From Agaricus subrufescens (lineage: Eukaryota; Basidiomycota; Agaricomycetes; Agaricales; Agaricaceae), in assembly GCA_029945375.1 (NCBI GenBank), contig CM057058.1, positions 3,100,001 to 3,164,000 on the forward strand: a stretch of 64,000 nt of DNA, in the 5' to 3' direction. How positions within the stretch are numbered: the stretch's first letter is position 1; each line of letters begins with the position of its first letter. Below, one piece after another: positions 1 through 11,152 of this stretch. Made by a program: the position numbers and the translations under genes. The notes under the pieces are model-generated. The model searched no databases, was not told where the DNA came from, and worked only from the letters and a program-made list of their open reading frames with translations.

Positions 1-749
1 AAATACCGTACCCCTCACAAATATAGATCAAGACGAAATCAAGGCCGTCTTAAGCGAATACAAACTCAGCAATTGCGATGTGGCTATAAGGGAACCGAAC
101 GCCACCACTGATGACATAGTAGATGTTATCGAGGGAAACCGGTCAGCTATTTCTGGTTTATTGTATCATTCTCTCTCATTAACAATCACACAGAGTCTAT
201 ATCCCAGCTCTCTACGTTCTTAACAAGGTTACCTTTTAGATTATCAGTCATAAGCCGGTGAACTTACACCGTTCCCCAAGATCGATGCGATCTCGATAGA
301 AGAACTCGATCTCCTCTACAAAATTCCCAATTCCGTACCTATATCCTCAAAAGAATGGCTCAACGTTGATGAGCTAATCGAAAAAATGTGGGAAACACTC
401 AATCTCGTCCGGGTGTACACCAAACCACGCGGTCTACCACCAGACTACTCCGCACCAGTCGTATTGCGCCGCAATAAATGCTCTATCGAAGATTTCTGTA
501 ACGCTATTCACAAGGAGATTGCCAAACAGATGAAATAGTGAATCTGGTTATTCTAATTTAATATCTCGTCACTAATCATTTACATTACAGCGCCGTGGTT
601 TGGGGTGCAAGTGCTAAACACGCACGTGGACAAAAAGTCGGATTAGACCACGTTTTGGAAGATGAAGATGGTACGAAAATTATAGTCTATTGTTATTTCC
701 GCTGTTTCTTACAAGCATCTTTCTAGTCGTCCATATTTCTAAGAGATAA
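1..749 (+). CDS. RBG1: DRG1/Rbg1-type developmentally regulated GTP-binding protein, 3' part
   Basis: This is the C-terminal third of a DRG-family GTPase; the 5' end lies outside the window. Exons read as 1-141, 194-227, 281-537, 591-670 and 727-749, all with GT-AG introns. The G4/G5 region shows VYIPALYVLNK followed by ISIEEL. The C-terminal TGS part includes LVRVYTKPRGLPPDYSAPVV, and the tail reads VGLDHVLEDEDVVHISKR then stop. Spacing and tail match DRG1 (LEDEDV.I.KR) better than DRG2. In the family, DRG1/Rbg1 pairs with a DFRP1/Tma46-type partner and acts on translating ribosomes in the cytosol; that role is inferred from homology. The gene converges on ALG8. Confidence 0.9.
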
Positions 750-1077
750 AGTTGTTGTATTCGTAGGAAGCTAGTATCCTTTCGAAACTCACGCTAGAGT
801 TTATACTCATACTGAGGCATTACGGTAGATGAGAGTCAAATTTACTCTCCGTAAAGCTGGCTATCAGCCGAATAGCCGTTAGTGTGTGTACTTGTCTTTT
901 AGGCTGACGTTTACTCGTCCGCTAGTGGCCGAGACAAGCTGTTCTGATACCTAAACTCAGAACTTTCAGCGACAAGATACGCCTGGCTAGATATGTATTA
1001 GCCCTAAGGCTAAGAAAAAATGTTACAGGCAAAATTTAAAGCCAAAATCAAATCTCGGCTAATAAAAGATATTAATT
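750..1077. other. Convergent intergenic gap, no gene seen
   Basis: This AT-rich spacer lies between the DRG1 stop and the ALG8 stop, so it holds both 3' UTRs. I see no open frame with a recognisable product and no structured RNA. Confidence 0.6.
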
Positions 1078-3355
1078 CTATCGAATAGTACTCAACTGTC
1101 CTTGATACGTCGTCTCCTCGTTCAAGTATACAAACAATAATCTTAAATAACCCCATACAATACCTATCGCACAATATACACTCGTCACCATTAAAGGCAA
1201 GAAATCCATCTTTGAGGTCCCATCGTCATTGCCAGTTGCCGCTTGCGATCGTCTACTCATATAGACGGGGAAGAGAATAGTCGAAGCGAACATGACAGGG
1301 AATCCTGCGAGGTACAATTTTTCCAACATATCCATGACAACGTAAATGAGCGTCCTAGGGTACCTGTAGAAAATTACGATAATAAAAAATCAGAAACCGA
1401 GTGAGTGGTCAAATACTCGCAAAGAAATGATAGACTCACTCATAGACCTTGCGATGTAGGGGAACATAGACAAGCGCAAACCAACATATCGAATAGATAA
1501 CTTTGATAATTGATTCTCCTGGAGTGAAAATGAGGGGGAAAAGGCCAAATATCCCGGCTACGCTGCATATCATAAACGTTCTAAAGTAGGCATGCCTTTC
1601 GGCTGCGAGTAGGCTAACAGAATGAATATTAATCCTCTTAAATTGCAAGCAATAAAAAAGTTTTTACAGACCTCAAAGGCACAAGAAAGAGCAACACCGC
1701 CTTTTCATGGACGTGCCAACCAAACAGAAATGAGGTATAACCGCAGAGCGTTAATGCGGTCAAAAAAGACTTGTATGTTGGGTTCCGCCACAATTTGACT
1801 AAAACAACCTGTTCATAAGAAGATGAGGTTCACCATTGATATAATCACCGGAGATATGTCCACGTACAATTTGGAACGCCAAAGTGATGATAAATGTGTG
1901 TATAGGCTTGACATTAGGTATAACTGCAAAAATAGTATCGCCCACAAGACCTCTGGATGTTGATGCGACACCAGACTCATTGATCGATACATTGAAATCT
2001 GTTCTGTTAGCGGCTACAAAAATGTATGAGTCAAAACACGAAGAAAAGCAACACAGAAGTCGTACTGAATAGAAGAACTCGGTCTGCTGCGGTGACCAGG
2101 GCCCAAAAATTAGGTGCCCAATAGGCATGATTAAGTCCACGCGTAAATGGGAAGAGCCTTGACAAAACTTGAGGTATTTGTCCCATGAGGATAAATGGCC
2201 CAAAGGATGCTAAAAATACGCCGATGACAGCATTCGCAAGAGATACGAAATTCTTGATTTCAGGCTGTCCTGAAGGGGTCATACAAAACGACCGCAACAA
2301 GTAGATAAAATACGCAGGCTATAATGATGAGGTAAGTCAGACCTTCTAGATTTAACCTGAGAGAGACGTACCGCGAGGTACATGTATATATGCTTGAAAT
2401 TGAGTAATACAGCAAAGAGTATACCACTTGCCAATTTATTTCCCTAAGTGCAGTCAGCCTTGTGTCGTTGGTAACGTAACAAGTGCACGCACATGTCGAG
2501 TCATGAGTACTGACCAGAGTAATATCCCAGAGAGGAATCCATTATATTGGAAGTGTATATGGTCGACAATAAGGAAACCAGGATGCAGAAAGATTGAGGC
2601 GGAAATGATACGTTGGGTGGATGGATCTATGGCACTTCGAACGAATCTAATCCACTAGAGTTAAAGCGTAGTCAAGTGCAGTTCAAAGAGGCTCTCTCAC
2701 TTTATGAGTACGGCACCCAAGACCAATTCCGTCAGGATGACTGTAGTCCTCTGGTATGCTATGACCGACCATGAACCATAGTTGAGATTATTGAGGTCCA
2801 CTATCTTGGAATCGACGAAGTATGCTGGGATAGAAAGTAGTTTTTCAAAATACGCGAAAAAAGGCGGGTAATCCAAGGCTATAGAGAACACAGGTCACCT
2901 CGGAACCGAACAAGGGGGAATTAGGGTGCGTACTCCATTCCGATGTTGTCTGTCAAAAGAGAAGCACACAGATCCTATAGTACCAAGAAGACAGTATTTT
3001 TCAATATGAATACTTACATCATAATACCATTTCGATATCGGAAGACTATGGGTAATTGCTAGCCAATTTCTATGCACTTCAAAGTCTGTCGAACGGCTAA
3101 GTTGTGCGTCAAAAAAATATGAAAAGGCCCCGACCACCCTCCGCGGACTCACTACGCAGGAAATAGAAGAAGCTTAAACATAGTTGAAAGTATGAGAATA
3201 TTCCATTCCGCCCTTTCTATGTCCCATTTGAACCAAGTTTGCGAAGGTTTTGGTAGACGATGAGGTTCTGCCTCCGAAGTTGACAGGTTTTGCTCGGGTT
3301 CTGAGTCGGCATTGCGTCGGCGAAGATGCGAGTCCGATAATGGGTCCTTGGACAT
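1078..3355 (-). CDS. ALG8: ALG8, dolichyl-P-Glc:Glc1Man9GlcNAc2-PP-dolichol glucosyltransferase
   Basis: ALG8 is the multi-pass ER membrane enzyme that adds the second glucose to the lipid-linked N-glycan precursor. The start at 3355 begins [14 protein letters not shown]. The next exon carries [20 protein letters not shown], a hallmark of the ALG6/ALG8 family, followed by [15 protein letters not shown]. The motif [14 protein letters not shown] and the later [18 protein letters not shown] and [12 protein letters not shown] support ALG8 over ALG6. Further exons give [32 protein letters not shown] and [14 protein letters not shown], and the last exon ends [16 protein letters not shown]. At least eight exons are needed; every one I followed stays open, so the gene appears intact. 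It is divergent from VMA21 with 178 bp between start codons. Confidence 0.92.
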
Positions 3356-3533
3356 GTTTCACGATGCTCTTCCGCGTCGGGGGAAAGGAAAGTTCAGCGA
3401 TAACTCGGGATGATCTGGCGTGTCCCAGTCACGTGTCACCGCGTCACTGCAACAACTGCACACCGCAGCCCTGTACCGTACTACCTAGGACTACAACAGG
3501 CTCATCCGTCTTTCAGAGCGTAGCATTTCTGAT

Positions 3534-3921
3534 ATGAGTGAACAGATAGCCGTCGGCCGCATTCAAGCAGAAGCCGCTTCTAAGTATGTTTCTTCCCTCT
3601 CAACTTACTCGCAAAGGTCTAACCCGTTTCCTACAGAGGCGTCTTGGCGAAACTCTTATTCTTTAGCGCGTCTCTTGGGCTTGTACCTCTCGCCTCTTAT
3701 TATACTTCTTTGAAGTATGTCTTTGAGGGTACGTCGCTTTTGTGATTTCAGCCCGTGAAACTGACAACTCAGTAAACCGAATAGGTAATGCTACCTTTGC
3801 TGCGATCACGGCGGTAGTCGCGGCCAACATCGTCCTCATCGCTTACATCATTACATCCGTGCTTGAAGATAGAAAGGACAATGCCACGAAGCCCGAGGCA
3901 GAGTCTAAGAAAACTCGGTAA
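3534..3921 (+). CDS. VMA21: VMA21, V-ATPase assembly integral membrane protein
   Basis: This is a small three-exon gene: 3534-3583, 3637-3728 and 3785-3921. The roughly 92-residue product starts MSEQIAVGRIQAEAASKG. It has two membrane helices, one around LLFFSASLGLVPLASYYTSL and one around FAAITAVVAANIVLIAYIIT, joined by KYVFEGN; this is the normal VMA21 plan and length. Family knowledge: VMA21 stays in the ER and chaperones assembly of the V0 sector of the vacuolar ATPase. The protein ends ESKKTR, so lysines sit at -3 and -4 and form a KKXX ER-retrieval signal, as in yeast Vma21. It probably shares its upstream region with ALG8. Confidence 0.93.
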
Positions 3922-4177
3922 TTACTACGCGCTATGCACTACATGATATTCTCCTGGTTCGCCGCCATTTAGTCTCTTCACCCAAAATCTAGCTCCTATG
4001 CTGCCTTCCATTTAGACTATTTTCATGCGTTTCACCGTGTTTGTATATTACATGATGCCCAAGTGGTGTCAAAGACTAATTTTACACAGCTGATCCCAGT
4101 CAGCTTTCAATATATGTGTAATCCCAAAAAATATAGATAATCTAAACACAACTGCTACCCTCTAAATTCCATCCACC

Positions 4178-5792
4178 TCAGAATGCATAGCCCCACTGCA
4201 TTTGGTTGTCTGATACTCCTAAATGGCTAGTCTGGATATCATGGATCAATTAATTTTAGGAAAACAACTGAATTTGATCCACTCACGGGAGGTTGAAAGG
4301 CTCGCTGCCTTTCTGATCGAAGCTGAGTCAAATGCTCCGGTTTCTTGATACAAAGCTTTTCTTCCGGCGTGGTCACTGGCGCCGAAGACGTAGCACGATG
4401 CATCGGTGGCGGGATTGGAGGCAGCAATCTGGAATGTAGCTGATTGACTGACTTGACCGACCGCAAGGACTTTGATGGTATAGGCGGCTCTGTCCCAGGT
4501 GAAGTTGGGGGCGTCGGAGGCGTCGGCAGCGGCGTTGACGGAGGATCAAATAATAACGGGGGGACTCCGCGAGGAGAAGAGATACGGGGAAGAGATGAGT
4601 AAGATTTCGAGAAGTGAGGTGATGTATGAGGACGCGACATTGTAGGCGTGGCAAGTGGCGTATAGGTAGAAGCTGATGCTGTCGAAACGGGTAACGGAGT
4701 GTTGAGAGATGGAGAAGCGGGACGTAATGCAAGAGTTTTGGCAATCTTCCTTCTGATTAAGAGGGGTGTTTGAGGGGGAGCAGGGAACGACGAAAGTGAG
4801 ACAGCCGAGACATCACCATACGCTTGTCTGTCAGGCGAACTGGAAGGGAGCGGAGGAACACTTGGCATTACTTCGTCTCGGGGAAGTAAATGTGGCGTAG
4901 ATGAAGTATGCAAGCCATTCCGATAAAAGGATTGTGTAGTAGGAGAATCAGATGAATCCAACAACGTCTGTTTGGCACGCGGCGAAGCCACGACAGGAAG
5001 AGCTTTATTTTGGTGGGGGCGGAGAAGGTTCGCTGCCGTATTCGTGCCGCTCGATACGTCTCGTTGTGGATGAAAATGGCCGTTATCAAGCGAACAAAAA
5101 TTAGAAGTGATTGCACCTGAGGATCGGTCGAACAATTCTTGGTCCCCTGACCTCCCTGGGGAATCCTTCGTTGAAGGGTAGGACGTCGCGATCGAATCCA
5201 CTGATTTGATGGCACGAAGCTGGGGGTCAACCGTGACAGTAACTGTGCGGTTTGTGCCGGAGCGAGGTGTGATGTCTACATTGACGGGGCGCTTCTGCGT
5301 GGTAGGGTGAAAATTAAGTGGAGGTGGGCGAGGGGGACGAGTCGGCTGTGAGCCTTTGGTTGATCCGGCTGGCATTCCTGACACTTGGGCAGATGGATTC
5401 AGGTTAGGAAGGCCACCTAGAGGAGTATGTGGAGGAGTATTGACAAGTCTTGCGCGCGACTTGCATCCACAATCAAGGGAGGGGCTGGGGAATGACGCCA
5501 TGCTATCTTCATCTATCAGGGAGCACAAGCTACAACTTCCGCCGCCCAAAGCGATATTCGCTTTGATAGGTATTGGAGGTGCTTTTATGGCTTCTTCAGA
5601 CTGAGAGCGAGTCTTATGAGCAAGTGAAGAAAGTGGCAAACCATTGTCAAGAGGGTAGAAAATCGCACTAGCAGGAGTGCATGGTACACTCGAAGCTGTC
5701 AATTTTCCTACCGTAGACTTCTCTTTCTCCTTCGCCACCTTCCTGTCTTTGCTCTTTTTCCATGTGTTGCGAAAGAAAGCGACCGACTTCAT
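4178..5792 (-). CDS. Ser/Pro-rich protein of unknown function
   Basis: The product is about 520 residues, nearly all low-complexity Ser/Pro/Thr. A basic N-terminus (MKSVAFFRNTWKKSKDRKVA) is followed by a small Cys cluster (CSLCSLIDED, then DCGCKSR) near residues 85-110. Proline runs such as PPTPPTSPGTEPPIP, which could bind SH3 or WW domains, lie near residues 410-440. The main frame reads through a consensus GTGAGT donor at 4286; splicing 4232-4286 out in phase 0 joins a last exon at 4178-4231 that ends SDNQMQWGYAF then stop, which I take as the true C-terminus. No known domain is recognised. It looks like a disordered scaffold protein, but that is inference. Confidence 0.7.
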
Positions 5793-8700
5793 GAGGGGAT
5801 AGGGGAAAGGGGCGGCGCGCTCTGATCAGGGGGGGTGGGTGCGCAGATATGAAATAGAGGATCAGTTTTCACAGACTGGCTTTAAGTCCCTATGCCGATG
5901 ATGAGCCAAAATTACTGACAAGCTATCCGGCCTATTTACTTACCTGGGAAACGGAAGATCGAGACGGTGTGATCTCCCCCTGCATCGTAAATCTCAGATA
6001 TGAGATAGGAAGGCAGAGCAACAATAGATCATTTTCTCCCCTCTTAAAACCGAAGACGTACCAACATGCCGTCTATTTCCAGCAGAGTATAAGAGACTGT
6101 CTGGTAGTCATTTGCTTTTCCAGCAACCGCGAGGAGTACAGAACCATGTTTTCAAAAGGAAACGAAGCCGGTGGTACGTTCTTGAGATACTGTGGCAGGC
6201 ATAGAAGGGACTTGATAAGGGCTAGAGAGGCCTAATCCCAGGCAATACGACGAACCACCCGTCAAAGAAGGAGGCTCAAGTTGATAGGTTCGAGACAGGC
6301 CTAACATTTTGTTTGAAGATGCAATGTTATGATCTGGGATGTCATTGAGCAAGTCCGCGTGACTCTTTCGGCACAGCTAATTTTAAACTTATGTTACTCA
6401 CGAACGCGCTTCTCACCATCTCCGTTCTCGTCGAACCAGGCTCTCGATATTCTCCGAGATCACCACTCAAACAACATGTAAAGCCTCTTAGACTTCTAAT
6501 ACCGACCACTACCCCTGCTCGTCCAACCCAAAATCTGTCGCAAGAAGTCAAAACCGGCCCAAAGGATGCCCCTCCTCGGTCTTTTTTGATGCGCTGTCTT
6601 TGGCCGCCAATCATTTTCTGTTGTGTAGTCCTCTCAATCGATGGAATGATCGACCCTGTGTGAAAGCGTTGTCGACACGGACTCAAACGGATGATCAATT
6701 CATTTGATACACGCTGACGTTGATTGTGCGCCTGATCCGGCGTTATGCCTAGGCTTTTCTCTCCCCTCGACGCCGAACTGCGGGGTGTGAGCTATTATCC
6801 TTCTCCACAACTCAATCGATATTCATCAGTTTTTCTAGCGCTGAAAATCAAATCGTACACTCGGGCTTCCTGTGTTATGGAATTTCTATGATCTGGGTAA
6901 CTTGACGATTCATTCAACGATCATATGTCAGTTTCAATGCGACTTATCACCTCCGTTAAATGATGGATGAGAACCCTCTCCTACACATGCCGAAAAAGGT
7001 ACAACCAAAAGAATGATGTCGTGTGCAAAAAGTTCCCGCCACTTGGGCCTTCCATATAGGCTGACCGCTCAATCACACGTCTCACAATACACTAGCGATG
7101 AGTGCGTGTCTGTAACCTGTCAGGAAGACTGTCAAACTCTCACAAGCCAGGGCATTCTTCGACCGTGCCTCAAATACCGAAATGGCTGCCCTTGTGCGGT
7201 TACATAGCTGCCCTACTGTTGAATTAACTCCTTCTATGATACCCAGGCACAGTACAAGCCTTCGCCTGCATTACATATAATCATTATACGTGTGAGCATT
7301 CATCTTGTAAAATATACTGAAGTCTATTATTAGAACTAATGATCAGGAATGCGCACAGCGACGTTTCGAACGACGTCTTCTCCGTTTCGGAAGGTGGCGA
7401 AAGCTAACAGTAGCAAAGGGTGCAGTGGAACACTGCAATCCCGATAAATGAAACAACCACTACGTCAGTTGTTAGCTTTTTAGGAGAATCCAGGTTTCAA
7501 TTATCCAACCTGACTTGATTGGCCTTGGATCGATAGTGTCAAGTCACTTTTTTTCGCCTTACGTGTTTGTTGTTATTTCAAGTCTCCAAAATCGACAACG
7601 TATACTACCGAAAATTCAAAGAGTAAGGACGGTAATATTCAGTTTCGCCGGCATCCATAACCTGCCTTCCTTACCAAGTCCCACACTGAGGTTCCATGCA
7701 GCTAGCCTATAGTGGATAGGGGCAACCTTTTTCAGAGTTGCATTATCCAAGTGTGGTGGGTCGGTTCCTTGCATGACTCTCATTCGGAAACCAACGTCCA
7801 CCTCTCGGCATGCGCGAGCTCAAACACGGATAATTCCCGTGCAACACCACGGAACAACTTGTAGAAGATCAGTCATTCGAGAAGCCCTGAGAGAAACCAA
7901 GTATCCAAATTAATCTAAAGTAGGTATGTAATGCACATACCACATTCTGTTCGGTGGTTTATTCTCATGATTCAGGAGCGTTCAGGCCGGGTGAGAAGGG
8001 CTTGGGCTGAGGATATACATTATTATCACTCCTTCAGTTGAACTTTAAACGCCGGTGATAAGCTCTGGACCACTGGGGTGAGAAAGCTTTTGGTAGCATG
8101 GTAATTCTCCTTTCTTTTCACCGAGGTCCCGATGTGCATAATCCAGTGGAGATCAAGTACGACATCCTTCCTCAATACAGGAACCTGAAGCAATTCAGGT
8201 AATGACACAAGGATCGGAGAGAAAAACCAAGAGTATCGTCTTGCAATCAGTGACCTTATCATTTCGGCCATTAGTGGAAAACAATGCTAACAACGCAAAC
8301 ACTTGTCCAATCTAGGGTATGTGACCTAGGCCTTCCACCCCGCGAAACTTGCCTCCGCAGCACATGACAGCATATCTCCTGTCAATCGCCGACGGATGGA
8401 GGATCCTTTCTAAGCTCAACGAATCATATACTTCGTAGCGACACAAAATTAGTAACAATAGTGGGTAGATGCGCTTACCAGGAACGCTCCTCGAGATAAT
8501 TCTGGCCATCAACCCGCATGCTATTGCTCAGTACCAGCGCCGCGCCCTCGGGTTTGAGAACCATGCCATTTATGGTGTGACTTCTTCGAGGCACACTACT
8601 CAATCACACAACTCGTATCGGACGGACGACACGGTGGTGAGTGACTTTTCTTCCGTACATTTTTCGAGTCTGTCATTTAAACCACAAAAAAAAAAAGTCG

Positions 8701-9428
8701 AGTCACCACATCTATTCAGGATGCTCTCGGACTCAAAGACATCCGAAGCCCTGTGTTACATTCTGCGACCTTGCCGAAGTTGCCGGAGGGAAGTACGATA
8801 TATTGAAGATGACCTGTCAAACATTGTGACAAGAAATGACGAAACCCGCAAGTAACCCATGGCGGCACCAAGATTAACCGCTCATAAACCGCCCAAATCA
8901 CTTGTGCCACAATCAGATAGCTTAGGTTCTGGTGGAAGCGACGATAGAGAGTCGGATTCACAGGTAGAAGGTTAATTCGAACGCCCGGAGCATCTTTTAC
9001 TCAAGGCGGCAAACCTCGTTGATGTTTGGGAGACCAGAAAGGTTTGTAGGAAAAATACATCTAACCAACCTGTAACCAACTCACCTGCCTGTAAAATATA
9101 TCGAAAAGTGACGTCAGTGTGGGTACGGCTTATGGGTAAGGTTGAGCGCTGAATAGAGTGCGAATGATACTAGTCCGACAAGACTAACAATTGTTTCCGA
9201 CAAGACTAACAATTGTTCGGGGGCTTGTGGGTGTTTTACTATTAATAACCCAGAAAACTTCACCAGTTTTCACAGAAGTATCACGATCAATCCAATATAA
9301 ATGCTAATAATCCACTACATTGCATTAAATTACTGCTGTACAATTAAAAATACAAGGTTATCTATGATTGAGGGGTAACAATAATGCAAAAACAACATCA
9401 CATAATGAACAACTCGATGCAACATAAT
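5793..9428. other. Gene-poor region of 3.6 kb
   Basis: Only short, mutually overlapping open frames occur here and none matches a family I recognise. The most gene-like is on the minus strand at about 6150-6698: two open stretches can be joined by a small GTGAG...TTAG intron near 6370-6400, giving text such as LLNDIPDHNIASSNKMLGLS, but I cannot continue it convincingly at either end. A plus-strand frame at 8469-8650 (NPHAIAQYQRRALGFENHAI) is also unassigned. The stretch could hold decayed genes or transposon remnants, long UTRs or a lineage-specific gene. Confidence 0.5.
9174..9217. repeat. Perfect 22-bp tandem duplication
   Basis: Two exact head-to-tail copies occur at 9174-9195 and 9196-9217. 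Each contains the palindrome AACAATTGTT, and the second copy is followed by CGG, so it is partly symmetric with its own CCGA start. It lies about 210 bp beyond the 3' end of the RNR2 gene. Confidence 0.9.
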
Positions 9429-10908
9429 CTAAAAGTCCTCATCAATAGTGCTAATTTGAAATCAGTAAATGCAACTAATGAGTTGTTATGGCGACTCACA
9501 AAGATTTCCCTGCTGGCTGTGCCGATTCTGTTGAAGTTGAATGACTGACGCCAGCCTTCTGGTAATCCGATACACGCTTCTCAAAGAAGTTTGTTTTCCC
9601 TTGAAGTGATATCATATCCATGAAGTCGAAGGGATTGGTTTTGTTGTAAACTTTCTCGTTGCCGAGAGCCACCAACAGGCGATCAGCAACAAACTCAATG
9701 TACTGACACATGAGCTCAGAATTCATGCCGATAAGTTTGACTGGAAGGGCATCTAATAAAACAGTTAGCTTGCGAGCGCAATATTGAGAACAGTGACAAA
9801 TTTACCAGTAAGGAACTCTTGTTCAATAACCACAGCCTCTGTAATAATTGTCTTAACTACTTCAGGATGAGGGCGGCGCTTGAGGTGACTGAAGAGGAGG
9901 CAGGCGAAGTCGGTGTGCATACCCTCATCACGGCTGATGAGTTCATTAGAGAAAGCGAGTCCAGGCATGAGGCCGCGCTTTTTCATCCAAAAGATTGAGG
10001 CAAACGATCCAGAGAAGAAGATGCCCTCTACTGCAGCAAAGGCAATGAGACGTTCTGCGAAGGTAGAACGCTTGTCGGAAATCCACTTCAGGGCCCATTC
10101 AGCTTTACGTTTGATGCAAGGAATAGTTTCAATGGCATCGAACAAGTATTCGCGTTGAGCAGGATCCTTGATATAGGTGTCGATGAGAAGGGAATAAGTT
10201 TCGGAATGGATGTTTTCCATCATAATCTGGAAACCGTAGAAGCAGCGTGCTTCAGCGGCCTGAACCTCATTGGAGAACCGCTCAACCAAGTTTTCGTTGA
10301 CAATGCCGTCAGAGGCAGCAAAAAAGGCAAGAACGTGGGAAATGAAGTGACGTTCATTGTCATTCATACGGTTCGTCCAGTCATGCAAGTCTTTGGATAG
10401 ATCCATCTCTTCAGCAGTCCAGAAAGAGGCCTCGGCCTTTTTGTACATTTGCCAGATCTATAAAAGGGGTCAAGGACCGTTACATGCCTCTAGAAAGTAG
10501 ACATACCTCAGGATATTGGATAGGAAAGAGAACAAAACGACGACGCGATTCCTTGAGCAAAGGTTCTTCGCCTAATCAAGCGGTCAAACAATGTTCAAGT
10601 ACACAACGAAATAGACACACTCTCAGGCAGGTCAACTTCACCAACAAACTTGCCACGAAGTTCGTCAAGAGAGTCTTCTTGGAGGTCCCCAATAGTATCA
10701 GGAGAGTTGGGCTGGCGCTCATCGTCGATGAGAGAAACAGCAGGCTTGCTGGAAGGCTTGGTCGGTGATTCAAGCGCGAAAGCAGCCAGAGCAGCTGCGG
10801 CCTGAAGCAAGCGTTAATTGCGAGTCATAGACACTTGACACTTGTATTACAGACCTTTTTGCTGGGTGTCGGAGCAGGAGAAGCGGGGCGGGTGGTGAAG
10901 GTAGCCAT
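9429..10908 (-). CDS. RNR2: Ribonucleoside-diphosphate reductase small subunit (R2), main copy
   Basis: This is the class Ia R2 subunit, which houses the di-iron centre and tyrosyl radical and works with R1 to make dNTPs. The start at 10908 begins [13 protein letters not shown], and the N-terminal tail before EEPLLKES is about 78 residues. Iron ligands are visible in WTAEEMDL (Asp), [10 protein letters not shown] (Glu and radical Tyr), MMENIHSE (Glu, His), [10 protein letters not shown] (Glu) and [11 protein letters not shown] (Glu, His). Introns include one after YPE and one before [11 protein letters not shown]. The frame reads past a GTGAGT donor at 9499; splicing 9451-9499 adds a 22-nt last exon ending FTIDEDF, the R1-binding tail. 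The product is about 408 residues. A TATA-like box lies upstream at 10961-10970. The gene is head to head with a second R2 gene. Confidence 0.95.
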
Positions 10909-10930
10909 GTGTGTATTAAGAGGAAGTTCA

Positions 10931-10951
10931 GTCGCGCAAAGAAAGACGCGA
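10931..10951. promoter_or_regulatory. CGCG-containing sites (MCB/E2F-like), tentative
   Basis: GTCGCGCAAA and GACGCGAA occur close together just upstream of the RNR2 start. CGCG cores of this type are bound by MBF/SBF-type cell-cycle factors at fungal RNR promoters. They lie between the TATA-like box and the ATG, which is unusual, so the call is an inference only. Confidence 0.35.
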
Positions 10952-10960
10952 ACCAGGGGT

Positions 10961-10970
10961 GTTTTTATAC
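10961..10970 (-). promoter_or_regulatory. TATA-like box for RNR2
   Basis: Read on the minus strand the sequence is GTATAAAAAC, beginning about 60 bp upstream of the RNR2 ATG at 10908. Position and sequence fit a core promoter element. No equally clear box is seen for the divergent copy. Confidence 0.5.
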
Positions 10971-11086
10971 GAGTTGCAATGTTTAACGTGTACTCATGTT
11001 TGTTCTGTTTTCAACAAGGGCCGTGTCCGCGTTATTTGCATGCGTTGACGTTCTCCAGATGACGCAGTTTGAGTTGGTGGTCAGAG

Positions 11087-11096
11087 GTCACGTGAC
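11087..11096. promoter_or_regulatory. Palindromic E-box GTCACGTGAC between the two R2 genes
   Basis: This is a perfect 10-bp palindrome with a CACGTG core, the target of bHLH factors such as Cbf1 in fungi. It lies in the 244-bp spacer between the two divergent R2 genes, nearer the plus-strand copy. Any role is inferred. Confidence 0.45.
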
Positions 11097-11152
11097 TTCA
11101 CCAGATGATCGGAGCGCCCGCTTCGGCTCCATGGCGCTTGTCTGCAAAACCC

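Noticed and set aside
7400..7479. Hairpin-like inverted repeat AAAGCTAACA / TGTTAGCTTT
   Set aside because: Arms of only 10 bp with a 60-nt loop and no target-site duplication; not enough to call a MITE or structured RNA.
9451..9499. RNR2 ending as KSL by read-through
   Set aside because: A clean GTGAGT...TTAG intron restores the family tail FTIDEDF, and the paralogue has the same intron.
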